From Hydractinia symbiolongicarpus (lineage: Eukaryota; Cnidaria; Hydrozoa; Anthoathecata; Hydractiniidae): DNA of 64,000 nt. The first letter of the stretch is position 1. The number at the start of each line of letters is the position of its first letter. The notes beneath the pieces are model-generated. The model saw nothing but the letters and a program-made list of their open reading frames with translations, had not been told where the DNA came from and made no database searches. This document shows positions 41,494 through 49,100 of the stretch, in pieces. The DNA lies in assembly GCF_029227915.1 (NCBI RefSeq), contig NC_079880.1, positions 4,838,001 to 4,902,000 of the forward strand, given 5' to 3'. The position numbers and the translations under genes were made by a program.

Positions 41494-41498
41494 GCTGA
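41494..41498 (+). repeat. Target-site duplication of copy A, 3' side
   Basis: GCTGA directly before the element's tail. The uninterrupted monomer reads GGGCTGAGCCCG (for example near 40477), so one GCTGA of the target became two on insertion. Confidence 0.8.
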
Positions 41499-41646
41499 TT
41501 TTTTGATTTTTTTGATTTTGATTTTCTCTTTATTTAACGTCGATAGATACAATAGTATTTAATAACTAATTTAAATCGACAACAAAACGTAAAACAAGGC
41601 AAACAGCGATAAAAAATAAGAAAAATAAATAAATAAATAAGTAAAG
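41499..41646 (-). other. 3' UTR and TCAAAA-like tail of copy A
   Basis: On the minus strand, after the ORF2 stop: about 110 bp of AT-rich sequence including an AAAT-type microsatellite (plus strand 41625-41641), then a tail made of TCAAAA, TCAAAAAAA and TCAAAAAA units at 41499-41525. Short tandem 3' ends instead of pure poly(A) are typical of CR1/L2-type LINEs. The equivalent in copy B is 51452-51599. Confidence 0.75.
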
Positions 41647-41913
41647 TTAAAATATGTATGGTATATCCATGCATATTTTACAGGTGCAAACATCACCTTC
41701 CCAAAATTTTATTGAGCTACGGAAGGCTTCGAGAGAAGGAGCATTCTTTGTAGCGTCAGGCACAGCTATCCATAGCTTCCCTGCAATATTTGATAAAGTA
41801 TTTAAGCCATAGTACGTTGTCCGACAAGTTGGTCGCCTGATCAAATTAAAGCAACGAAGGTTGTACTTGTTTTCCCTAACAGAAAATATCTCGTTCATGT
41901 ATAGAGGTGACAA
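41647..41913 (-). pseudogene. ORF2 C-terminal fragment beyond the premature stop, copy A
   Basis: In the same frame as the reverse transcriptase ORF and directly after its TGA, 88 further codons beginning LSPLYMNEIF. They match the usual C-terminal region of this LINE group: an MNEIF...RENKYNLR motif, a YGL...GKLW stretch, and a small cysteine cluster CTCKIC near the end that may be a zinc-binding remnant. The first codon is TTG, not ATG, so this is not a separate gene. Together with 41914-44499 it makes one frame of 951 codon positions (949 residues plus the internal and final stops) interrupted by a single nonsense codon. It would be translated only by readthrough. Confidence 0.88.
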
Positions 41914-44499
41914 TCAATTTAAAAATTTGTAAACCTCTTTCATTAAATTCTGTAAATTGATGATGTGAATATTTTTAACATTACATAAAGATAAAAGTTC
42001 ATCGTAACTGCCATTTATATCGTCCTGTATGATTCTTAGACAACGTTCATGAATACGATTGATTCGATTATTCGCAACTTTTCCACAAAACATCCATACT
42101 AAGGGACAGTAAGAAAACTGAGACAAAATAAATGAATTGAAGAGAAAACGCTTCATCTTGGGTGTCAAAAAGGAAGATATCCTTTGAAGCACGTTGAGTT
42201 TCCTACTAGCCTTATTACAGATGTTTTTGACATGCGAATGAAAGTTTAGTCTCGAGTCAATCGTAACACCAAGAAGCACTACAGACGATTTACACGCAAT
42301 TTTCAAATGGTTAAATATCAAACTTTCATCGTGATGACCTAATACAATATATTGATACTTTTTCAAATTTATTGCTAAGTAATTTTCATAAAACCAACTA
42401 TTAACTATGACCAAATTAGTAAGCAGTGTTTGTTTTACATCTTCTAATGAATTTTCACAAGCATATAAGGTGTTATCATCTGCAAAGTTACAAAGGGATG
42501 ATTGAATAATGAACCAGAATAAATCGTTTATAGAATAATTGAAGATAGGAGGTCCTAAGATTGATCCTTGTGGAACTCCAACTTGAAGAGGAAGCCATTC
42601 GCTAAAAGAAGAATTTATTCTGGTTCTCTGAAAACGATTTTTCAAGTATGAGTGAATAAATAATAAAGAAGATTCAGAAAAACCATAGGCATGCAGCTTT
42701 GCAATAAGCAAATCATGGTTGATAGTATCAAAAGCTTTTGAAAGGTCCATTAGCACTGCTCCAACTACACCCTTATTATCAAGTGTGCTTTTCCATTGTT
42801 CAATCATTCGAATGAGAGCATATTGTGTATTATAACCCTTTCTGAAGCCTGATAGATGAGGGCTGAGTTTGTCATGCATAAAAGTGTGCATTTGATTAAG
42901 AATAATTCTTTCAAAAACCTTTGATAAACAGGGAAGCAAGCTAACAGGTCTATAGTTCTCCTTATCATTACAGTCATCCTTCTTAAAAACAGGTATAACC
43001 TCTGCAAGTTTTAAATCATCAGGAAAAATATTAGACTGTAAACAAAAATTTATAATATTAGTGAGGATAGGAACAAAGATATGAATAAACTTTTTCAACA
43101 TAAAAACTGGAAAATCACCACTAACAGAAGATTTCTTTGCATCCATGTCTTTGATGACTTTGAGAACATCAGGCTGTTCAACCAGCGAAAAATAGAACTT
43201 TTCATCATAACCCACATTTTCACGAATTTTCAAAATACTGATGTGATTAGTATACGAGTGGATTGCATCGTGAATGGTTGCTGTATGTGTATCATCGTTT
43301 GGTTTGATTGGTAAATTTTTCGTGATGTTGGTGTAATATTCATTGAAGATTTTGCATAATTTTTGTTCGTCGGTGACTATCTTTTCTTTCTCGATTAAGA
43401 TAATTTTGTTGGTGTTATAACTAACGTTTGAAAACAATGGCTTGACAGACTTCCAGAACTTTTTATTATCAGTAATGCTTTTCATACGTAAACCCTTGAA
43501 ATACGAACGTCTGGTTTTTCGTAATAAGGAAACACAGTAGTTTCTCTGTCTAGTGAAGTTGGACCAATTTTCTTTTGATCGTGATTTGTTATAAATGCGA
43601 CGAAGTTTGGATCTGTGCATAATAGCTTTGCGAAGCTCCTTGGTGATAAAAGGTGCGTTATTGAATCTTAATATTTTCTTTTTCAATGGTGCAAAATGGT
43701 TTAGCGTAGACGTGATGCATAAGTTGAATTGGTTAAAGTCGTAATTGTTCTCAAGTAATTTCAAAAAGTTCATTGATAATGTTCTTTCAAAATCAAAGTA
43801 GTCAATTTTGTTGTAATTTCTGTAGTGTTTCACAATTGGGTCGCCTTTAATCACGTTCATTCTCATCACACTTCCAACAAATAAATGCCAATCTGATATG
43901 CCAGTTTCGATTGTTACACTATTTTTAAAGAAATTTGGTTGATTTGTTAATATGTGATCAATGCAAGAAGGCGAAGTACTTGACTTAAAGCAGGTTGGTG
44001 ATTTGATTAGTCTATGGAGGTCGTATGTTGAAATGAAGTTATCGAAATCTGTGTCACTTATTTCCATGTTTAAATCACCCATAATTATGATGTTTTCGTG
44101 ATAGTTGAGATGTGAAATCAATACATTTGCGATTTGAGTTAAAAAGTAGTAATTATTTTGTAACGGTGGTTTATATGCACCGATTAAAAGCCATTTGCGT
44201 TTTCGAAGATTTATTTCGACAACTAAAACTTCGATATCATCCGGTAAAGTATATTTTCGCAACACTTTGAAGGGAATATTTTCATTTATATAGAGTAAAA
44301 TACCGCCACCATGTCCATTTCTATCTTTCCTCAGAATTGCGTAATTATCTAACTTAAATTGAGCATCAGTGAACGATTCATCTATTTTCGTTTCAGTTAG
44401 AAGCAGAACATCAATATTGTGCTTGAAAGTTAAATCAATTTCTTCGAACTTGTTTCGCAACGAGTTTACGTTCAAATGACCGACTCTCAAGTTACACAT
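41914..44499 (-). CDS. ORF2 endonuclease-reverse transcriptase, copy A (861 codons to premature stop)
   Basis: Replication protein of the LINE: nicks the target DNA and primes reverse transcription from it. Residues 1 to about 225 form an APE-type endonuclease, with HLNVNSL (8-14), TETKIDESF (35-43, metal-binding Glu), GAYKPP (107-112), GDLN (141-144), SCIDHILTN (178-186) and SDWH (202-205). In the last motif the residue between Asp and His varies in this group. The reverse transcriptase follows at about 480-740: ENYRPVSLLP (514-523), motif A MDLSKAFD (584-591), motif B GVPQGSILGP (641-650) and the catalytic FADD (672-675). The ATG at 44499 places the endonuclease motif at the usual distance from the start. 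The frame ends in TGA (41914-41916) after KEVKFLN-like residues (EVYKFLN), where relatives as I recall them continue with Gly; a GGA to TGA change fits. Key catalytic residues look intact, but the C-terminal part is cut off. Confidence 0.92.
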   Translation of the reverse strand: MCNLRVGHLNVNSLRNKFEEIDLTFKHNIDVLLLTETKIDESFTDAQFKLDNYAILRKDRNGHGGGILLYINENIPFKVLRKYTLPDDIEVLVVEINLRKRKWLLIGAYKPPLQNNYYFLTQIANVLISHLNYHENIIIMGDLNMEISDTDFDNFISTYDLHRLIKSPTCFKSSTSPSCIDHILTNQPNFFKNSVTIETGISDWHLFVGSVMRMNVIKGDPIVKHYRNYNKIDYFDFERTLSMNFLKLLENNYDFNQFNLCITSTLNHFAPLKKKILRFNNAPFITKELRKAIMHRSKLRRIYNKSRSKENWSNFTRQRNYCVSLLRKTRRSYFKGLRMKSITDNKKFWKSVKPLFSNVSYNTNKIILIEKEKIVTDEQKLCKIFNEYYTNITKNLPIKPNDDTHTATIHDAIHSYTNHISILKIRENVGYDEKFYFSLVEQPDVLKVIKDMDAKKSSVSGDFPVFMLKKFIHIFVPILTNIINFCLQSNIFPDDLKLAEVIPVFKKDDCNDKENYRPVSLLPCLSKVFERIILNQMHTFMHDKLSPHLSGFRKGYNTQYALIRMIEQWKSTLDNKGVVGAVLMDLSKAFDTINHDLLIAKLHAYGFSESSLLFIHSYLKNRFQRTRINSSFSEWLPLQVGVPQGSILGPPIFNYSINDLFWFIIQSSLCNFADDNTLYACENSLEDVKQTLLTNLVIVNSWFYENYLAINLKKYQYIVLGHHDESLIFNHLKIACKSSVVLLGVTIDSRLNFHSHVKNICNKASRKLNVLQRISSFLTPKMKRFLFNSFILSQFSYCPLVWMFCGKVANNRINRIHERCLRIIQDDINGSYDELLSLCNVKNIHIINLQNLMKEVYKFLN

Positions 44500-44598
44500 G
44501 TTACTGCGACGTAGAGTGAAAATATCATATGTTGAATCAAAAGTATCTGAGGCAGTGTTCGGTGGATCTGTGTCGTAAATTTCGACAGGTTTTTTGTG

Positions 44599-45117
44599 TC
44601 AATCCTCAATCACCTGTAGAAAGTTCCGAGACAATATTGAAGTCCCTTTCATATTTAGGTGAAGGCGACTTCTATTCAAATGTAAGTCGGGGTTTATATT
44701 ATCATTATTGATAAAGCCGATGTTTCTTTGTTCGCAAAGATGAGCGAGAGATTTGTTGACTGCCATTACCTTTTCATTTAGTCTGTCTTTTCGTTGAATT
44801 ATGCCCGATATCATTACATTATTTTCACCAGATTTCAATTTAATAGCCAATTTTACTATGTTTTGAGCAATTTGATCGGTTTCGATTCTATTAAGATCGT
44901 TAGTGCCACAATGAATAATAATGTTATCGGGAGACATGTTCGTAGTTGGTATTGCGTAACTTTCCATGCATTTAGTCGTGGCTCCAGAGAAGGATTTCAC
45001 TATAATCTTGTTCTCGTTTGAAGAAAGTTTCCAGCCCTTCACTTCTTTTACAATCGAGTCTCCAATTATTTGCGTAACTTTAGATTTTTTGTCAGATCTC
45101 CTTCGCGGCGTTTTATA
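44599..45117 (-). pseudogene. ORF1 SGNH-esterase-like domain, proximal copy with complete C-terminus (copy A)
   Basis: Second copy of the SGNH-like domain, opened by the 419-bp tandem duplication. The frame begins after a TAA at 45118-45120 and holds the basic linker, IIGDSIV, HCGTNDL and the C-terminal block DLHLNRSRLHLNMKG, ending with LQVIED and a stop about 100 bp before ORF2. All SGNH blocks are present, but there is no ATG ahead of block I; the nearest initiation-like codon (GTG, 45042) lies after it. The usual Asp of the final Asp-x-x-His motif is Ser (SRLH), which as I recall is common in LINE-encoded relatives. It is in a different frame from the distal copy because 419 is not a multiple of 3. 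Confidence 0.8.
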
Positions 45118-45530
45118 TTATCATTATTGATAAAGCCGATGTTTCTTTGTTCGCAAAGATGAGCGAGAGATTTGTTGACTGCCATTACCTTTTCATTTAG
45201 TCTGTCTTTTCGTTGAATTATGCCCGATATCATTACATTATTTTCACCAGATTTCAATTTAATAGCCAATTTTACTATGTTTTGAGCAATTTGATCGGTT
45301 TCGATTCTATTAAGATCGTTAGTGCCACAATGAATAATAATGTTATCGGGAGACATGTTCGTAGTTGGTATTGCGTAACTTTCCATGCATTTAGTCGTGG
45401 CTCCAGAGAAGGATTTCACTATAATCTTGTTCTCGTTTGAAGAAAGTTTCCAGCCCTTCACTTCTTTTACAATCGAGTCTCCAATTATTTGCGTAACTTT
45501 AGATTTTTTGTCAGATCTCCTTCGCGGCGT
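44693..45530 (-). repeat. 419-bp internal tandem duplication in ORF1, copy A
   Basis: 44693-45111 and 45112-45530 are identical as far as I can see. The five bases TTTAT occur at the start of each copy and again after the second (44693, 45112, 45531), which looks like junction microhomology. The unit covers most of the SGNH-like domain and shifts the reading frame by two. The same duplication occurs in copy B at 54646-55483. Confidence 0.93.
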
Positions 45531-45737
45531 TTTATGCGGCACTTCGTTGGCAACACTATTTACATCATCCATTATTTCATCAATAGGCAAGCTTTCAAAG
45601 CGATTTGCGTGAATAAAGGAACTCTGTTTAATGATTTTTGCCTTAACGGTGTCCTTGGGAATTGTAAAATTCTCGTTTGTTTCGCAAGATTTTAATTTGT
45701 TGAAGCTATGAGAGTTATGTAGTATGTCGTCACGCGT
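45066..45737 (-). pseudogene. ORF1 SGNH-esterase-like domain, distal copy, frameshifted at its end (copy A)
   Basis: Open frame continuing ORF1 after its internal TGA. It has a basic linker (TPRRRSDKKSK) and then SGNH-hydrolase-like blocks: IIGDSIV (block I, nucleophile Ser), KSFSGATT, and IIIHCGTNDL (block III with Asn). The domain should end with the HLN block, but the reading frame meets the 419-bp tandem duplication at 45111/45112. It then shifts frame and ends after about 15 unrelated residues (KRREGDLTKNL...). The first usual initiation-like codon, at 45590, is TTG, so no independent start is claimed. SGNH domains in ORF1 of CR1-like elements are thought to act on lipid or membrane; their role is unsettled. 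Confidence 0.8.
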
Positions 45738-46100
45738 TCATGGTTTCGTCGCTAATAACATTTGTATCATTTCATTTTTGGCATTTACTTCCTTTTCCAA
45801 AAATAAAATCCTTTCCTCCAACACACTAAACATTTTATTACTATCCCATTCAGTAGAAACGTGACGGTTTGACAGAGCAACATTTTTAACACATTCATCA
45901 AGGTAGTTTTTAAGATCGTGTATTAGCTCACCTTTCATTTTTTGTAAGTTGATGTTTGAATACATGCGGTCTATAAACGATTCATCACTTTCTTTAACTC
46001 CATTTCTTTCAAGAATTATAGGAATATCTGAAGTCGAGCTTATTTTACGAAGTGGTGTATCAATGAATTTTACAATTGGTGTATTAGTTAAATTTTCCAT
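45738..46100 (-). pseudogene. ORF1 N-terminal segment with coiled-coil-like end, copy A
   Basis: From the ATG at 46100, 120 codons to an in-frame TGA at 45738-45740. The product is polar and charged. Its last third (VLEERILFLEKEVNAKNEMIQ) has a heptad-like spacing of Leu, Ile and Val that suggests a coiled coil, as LINE ORF1 proteins often use to multimerise. After the TGA the same frame stays open for 49 codons (TRDDILHNSHSF...) and runs straight into the SGNH-like segment, so the stop is a nonsense mutation inside one longer ORF1. Upstream the frame is open through the element edge at 46129 into the satellite as far as an ATG at 46184, adding 28 residues, of which the first 17 or so are satellite-derived; that fusion looks accidental. 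Confidence 0.75.
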
Positions 46101-46129
46101 GCTGCTCAGTTGTGCCTCGGAAGCTAAAC

Positions 46130-46134
46130 GCTGA
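46130..46134 (+). repeat. Target-site duplication of copy A, 5' side
   Basis: Second GCTGA, followed at once by satellite GCCCGTATAGTC. The equivalents for copy B are 51447-51451 and 56083-56087. Confidence 0.8.
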
Positions 46135-49100
46135 GCCCGTATAGTCAAAAGTATACAAAGAAAGTACCCAGGGAGTAAACTCATTTCCCGAACGATTTTT
46201 TAAATTACTTTTTCACCACTAAAACGCATGAGACTTGTAGTTTTTAAAAATGTTTTCATTTTTGATGAGACGCTGAATAAAAGAAGTTTAATCGCCGGCA
46301 AACGAAAACCTGCGATTTCCCGTAAATCCTGGACTCGGCCCGTATAGTCAAAAGTATACAAAGAAAGTACCCAGGGAGTAAACTCATTTCCCGAACGATT
46401 TTTTAAATTATTATTTCACCACTAAAACGCATGAGACTTGTAGTTTTCAAGAATGTTTTCATTTTTGATGAGACGCTGAATAAAAGCAGTTCAATCGCCG
46501 GCAAACGAAAACCTGCGATTTCCCGTAAATCCCGGACTCGGCCCGGATAATCAAAAGTATACAAAGAAAGTACCCAGGGAGTAAACTCATTTCCAAAACG
46601 ATTTTTTAAATTATTTTTTTACCACTAAAACGCATAAGACTTGCAGTTTTTAAAAATGTTTTCATTTTTGATGAGACGCTGAATAAAAGAAGTTTAATCG
46701 CCGGCAAACGAAAACCCGCGATTTCCCGTAAATCCCGGGCTTGGCCCGTATAGTCAAAAGTATACAAAGAAAGTACCCAGGGAGTAAACTCATTTCCCGA
46801 ACGATTTTTTAAATTACTTTTTCACCACTAAAACGCATGAGACTTGTAGTTTTTAAAAATGTTTTCATTTTTGATGAGACGCTGAATAAAAGAAGTTTAA
46901 TCGCCGGCAAACGAAAACCTGCAATTTCCCGTAAATCCTGGACTCGGCCCGTATAGTCAAAAGTAAACAAAGAAAGTACCCAGGGAGTAAACTCATTTCC
47001 CAAACGATTTTTTAAATTATTATTTCACCACTAAAGCCCATGAGACTTGTAGTTTTTAAAAATGTTTTCATTTTTGATGAGACGCTGAATAAAAGAAGTT
47101 TAATCGCCGGCAAACGAAAACCCGCGATTTCCCGTAAATCCCGGACTCGGCCCGTATAGTTAAAAGTATACAAGGAAGTACCCAGTGAGTAAACTCATTT
47201 CCCGAACGAATTTTTAAAGGTTTTTTTCAGGAAGTAAACTCATTTCCAAAACGATTTTTTAAATTATTTTTTCACCACTAAAACGCATAAGACTTGTAGT
47301 TTTTAAAAATGTTTTCATTTTTGATGAGACGCTGAATAAAAGAAGTTTAATCGCCGACAAACGAAAACCCGCGATTTCCCGTAAATTCCGGGCTTGGCCC
47401 GTATAGTCAAAAGTATACAAAGAAAGTACCCAGGGAGCAAACTCATTTCCCGAACGATTTTTTAAATTACTTTTTCACCACTAAAACGCATGAGACTTGT
47501 AGTTTTTAAAAATGTTTTCATTTTTGATGAGACGCTGAATAAAAGAAGTTTAATCGCCGGCAAACGAAAACCTGCGATTTCCCGTAAATCCTGGACTCGG
47601 CCCGTATAGTCAAAAGTATACAAAGAAAGTACCAGGGAGTAAACTCATTTCCCGAACGATTTTTTAAATTATTATTTCACCACTAAAACGCATGAGACTT
47701 GTAGTTTTCAAGAATGTTTTCATTTTTGATGAGACGCTGAATAAAAGCAGTTCAATCGCCGGCAAACGAAAACCTGCGATTTCCCGTAAATCCCGGACTC
47801 GGCCCGGATAATCAAAAGTATACAAAGAAAGTACCCAGGGAGTAAACTCATTTCCAAAACGATTTTTTAAATTATTTTTTTACCACTAAAACGCATAAGA
47901 CTTGCAGTTTTTAAAAATGTTTTCATTTTTGATGAGACGCTGAATAAAAGAAGTTTAATCGCCGGCAAACGAAAACCCGCGATTTCCCGTAAATCCCGGG
48001 CTTGGCCCGTATAGTCAAAAGTATACAAAGAAAGTACCCAGGGAGTAAACTCATTTCCCGAACGATTTTTTAAATTACTTTTTCACCACTAAAACGCATG
48101 AGACTTGTAGTTTTTAAAAATATTTTCATATTTGATGGGACGCTGAATAAAAGAAGTTTAATCGCCGGCAAACGAAAACCCGCGATTTCCCGTAAATCCC
48201 GGACTCGGCTCGTATAGTCAAAAGTATACAAAGAAAGTACCCAGGGAGTAAACTCATTTCCCGAACGATTTTTTATATTATTTTTTTGCCACTAAACGCA
48301 TGAGACTTGTAGTTTTTAAAAATATTTTCATATTTGATGGGACGCTGAATAAAATAAGTTTAATCGCCGGCAAACGAAAACCCGCGATTTCCCGTAAATC
48401 CCGGACTCGGCCCGTATAGTCAAAAGTATACAAAGAAAGTACCCAGGGATTAAACTCATTTCCTGAACGATTTTTTAAATTATTTTTTCACCACTAAAAC
48501 GCATGAGACTTGTAGTTTTCAAAAATGTTTTCATTTTTGATGAGACGCTTAATGGAAGAGGTTTTATCGCCGGCAAACGAAATCCCGCGTTTTCCCGTAA
48601 ATCCGGGGCTTGGCCAGTTTAGTCGAATGTATACAAAGAAAGTACCCAGGGAGTAAACCCATTTCCCGAACGATTTTTTAAATTTTTTTTTTCACCACCA
48701 AAACGCATGAGACTTGTAGTTTTCAAAAATGTTTTCATTTTTGATGAGACGCTTAATGAAAGAGGTTTAATCGCCGGAAAACGGAAACCCGCGATTTCCC
48801 GTAAATCCCGGGCTTGGCCCGTATAGTCGAATGTATACAAAGAAAGTACCGTGTGAGTAAACTCATTTCCTGAACGATTTTTTAAATTATTTTTTCACCA
48901 CTAAAACGCATAAGACTTGTAGTTTTTAAAAATGTTTTCATTTTTGATGAGACGCTGAATAAAATAAGTTTAATCGCCGGCAAACGAAAACCCGCGATTT
49001 CCCGTAAATCCCGGCATGGCCCGTATAGTCAAAAGTATACAAAGAAAGTACCCAGGGAGTAAACTCATTTCCCGAACGATTTTTTAAATTATTTTTTCAC

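Larger units (their letters stand above)
1..41498 (+). repeat. Tandem satellite array, ~203-bp monomer (left block)
   Basis: About 204 head-to-tail monomers of roughly 203 bp, all in the same orientation. Every monomer carries the same ordered landmarks: GACGCTGAATAAAAG, a GC-richer part with CGCCGGCAAACG and CCCGTAAATCC, GTATAGTC, GTATACAAAGAAAG, GAGTAAACTCATTTCC, an AT-rich part with ATTTTTTAAATTATTTTTTC, CACCACTAAAACGCAT, and a CAAAAATG/CATTTTTG dyad. Monomers differ by scattered substitutions and 1-2 bp indels and fall into a few subfamilies. There is no gene here: short minus-strand open frames of 60-100 codons recur because the monomer recurs, and since 203 is not a multiple of 3 no frame stays open through successive monomers. 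The last 5 bases, GCTGA, are the target-site duplication of the retrotransposon that follows. Position in the genome (centromeric, pericentric or other heterochromatin) is inference only. Confidence 0.97.
41499..46129 (-). mobile_element. CR1/L2-type non-LTR retrotransposon, copy A (5'-truncated, inactive)
   Basis: A 4,631-bp minus-strand element that splits a satellite monomer. Satellite stops after GGGCTGA (41498) and resumes with GCTGAGCCCG (46130), giving a 5-bp target-site duplication GCTGA. Order along the minus strand: about 29 bp of leader; ORF1 with a coiled-coil-like part and an SGNH-esterase-like domain; a gap of about 100 bp; ORF2 with APE-type endonuclease and reverse transcriptase; a 3' UTR of about 110 bp; and a TCAAAA-like tail. 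There are no terminal repeats. SGNH-type ORF1 together with EN-RT is known from CR1-like elements of many animals; I cannot assign a named family. Only 29 bp precede the first ATG of ORF1 and the frame is open to the element edge, so 5' truncation is likely. Nonsense codons in both ORFs and a frameshifting duplication in ORF1 make this copy non-autonomous. Confidence 0.93.
38139..48091 (+). repeat. 9,953-bp tandem segmental duplication, copy 1 (contains retrotransposon A)
   Basis: From 38139 every base I compared reappears 9,953 bp downstream, including the whole retrotransposon. Just left of 38139 the sequences disagree (TGCCACTAAACG against CACCACTAAAACG at 48082-48098), which fixes the left end. 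I saw only three differences inside: 40621 G to A at 50574, 41162 T to A at 51115, and 47438 C to T at 57391. Both ends lie at the same position within a satellite monomer, as expected from out-of-register exchange between monomers. Confidence 0.94.

Noticed and set aside
1-41498. Recurrent 60-102-codon open frames in the satellite (for example minus strand 16147-16341, 26877-27071, 12148-12456; plus strand 4422-4619) as a repeated small-protein gene family
   Set aside because: They recur only because the monomer recurs, differ freely between copies, and have no recognisable domain. The 203-bp unit shifts frame at each step. No independent sign of coding was seen.
1-41498. CRISPR array, because of regular repetition
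   Set aside because: There are no unique spacers between repeats; the whole 203-bp unit repeats, and the embedded LINE is of animal type.
42804-43314. Extra small genes overlapping ORF2 (minus strand 42804-43007, plus strand 43081-43314, and similar frames in copy B)
   Set aside because: They are alternative frames of the reverse transcriptase coding sequence with no recognisable domains.
41499-46129. LTR retrotransposon or endogenous virus
   Set aside because: No long terminal repeats, protease, integrase, gag or envelope. The APE-type endonuclease fused to reverse transcriptase and the short-repeat tail are those of a non-LTR element.
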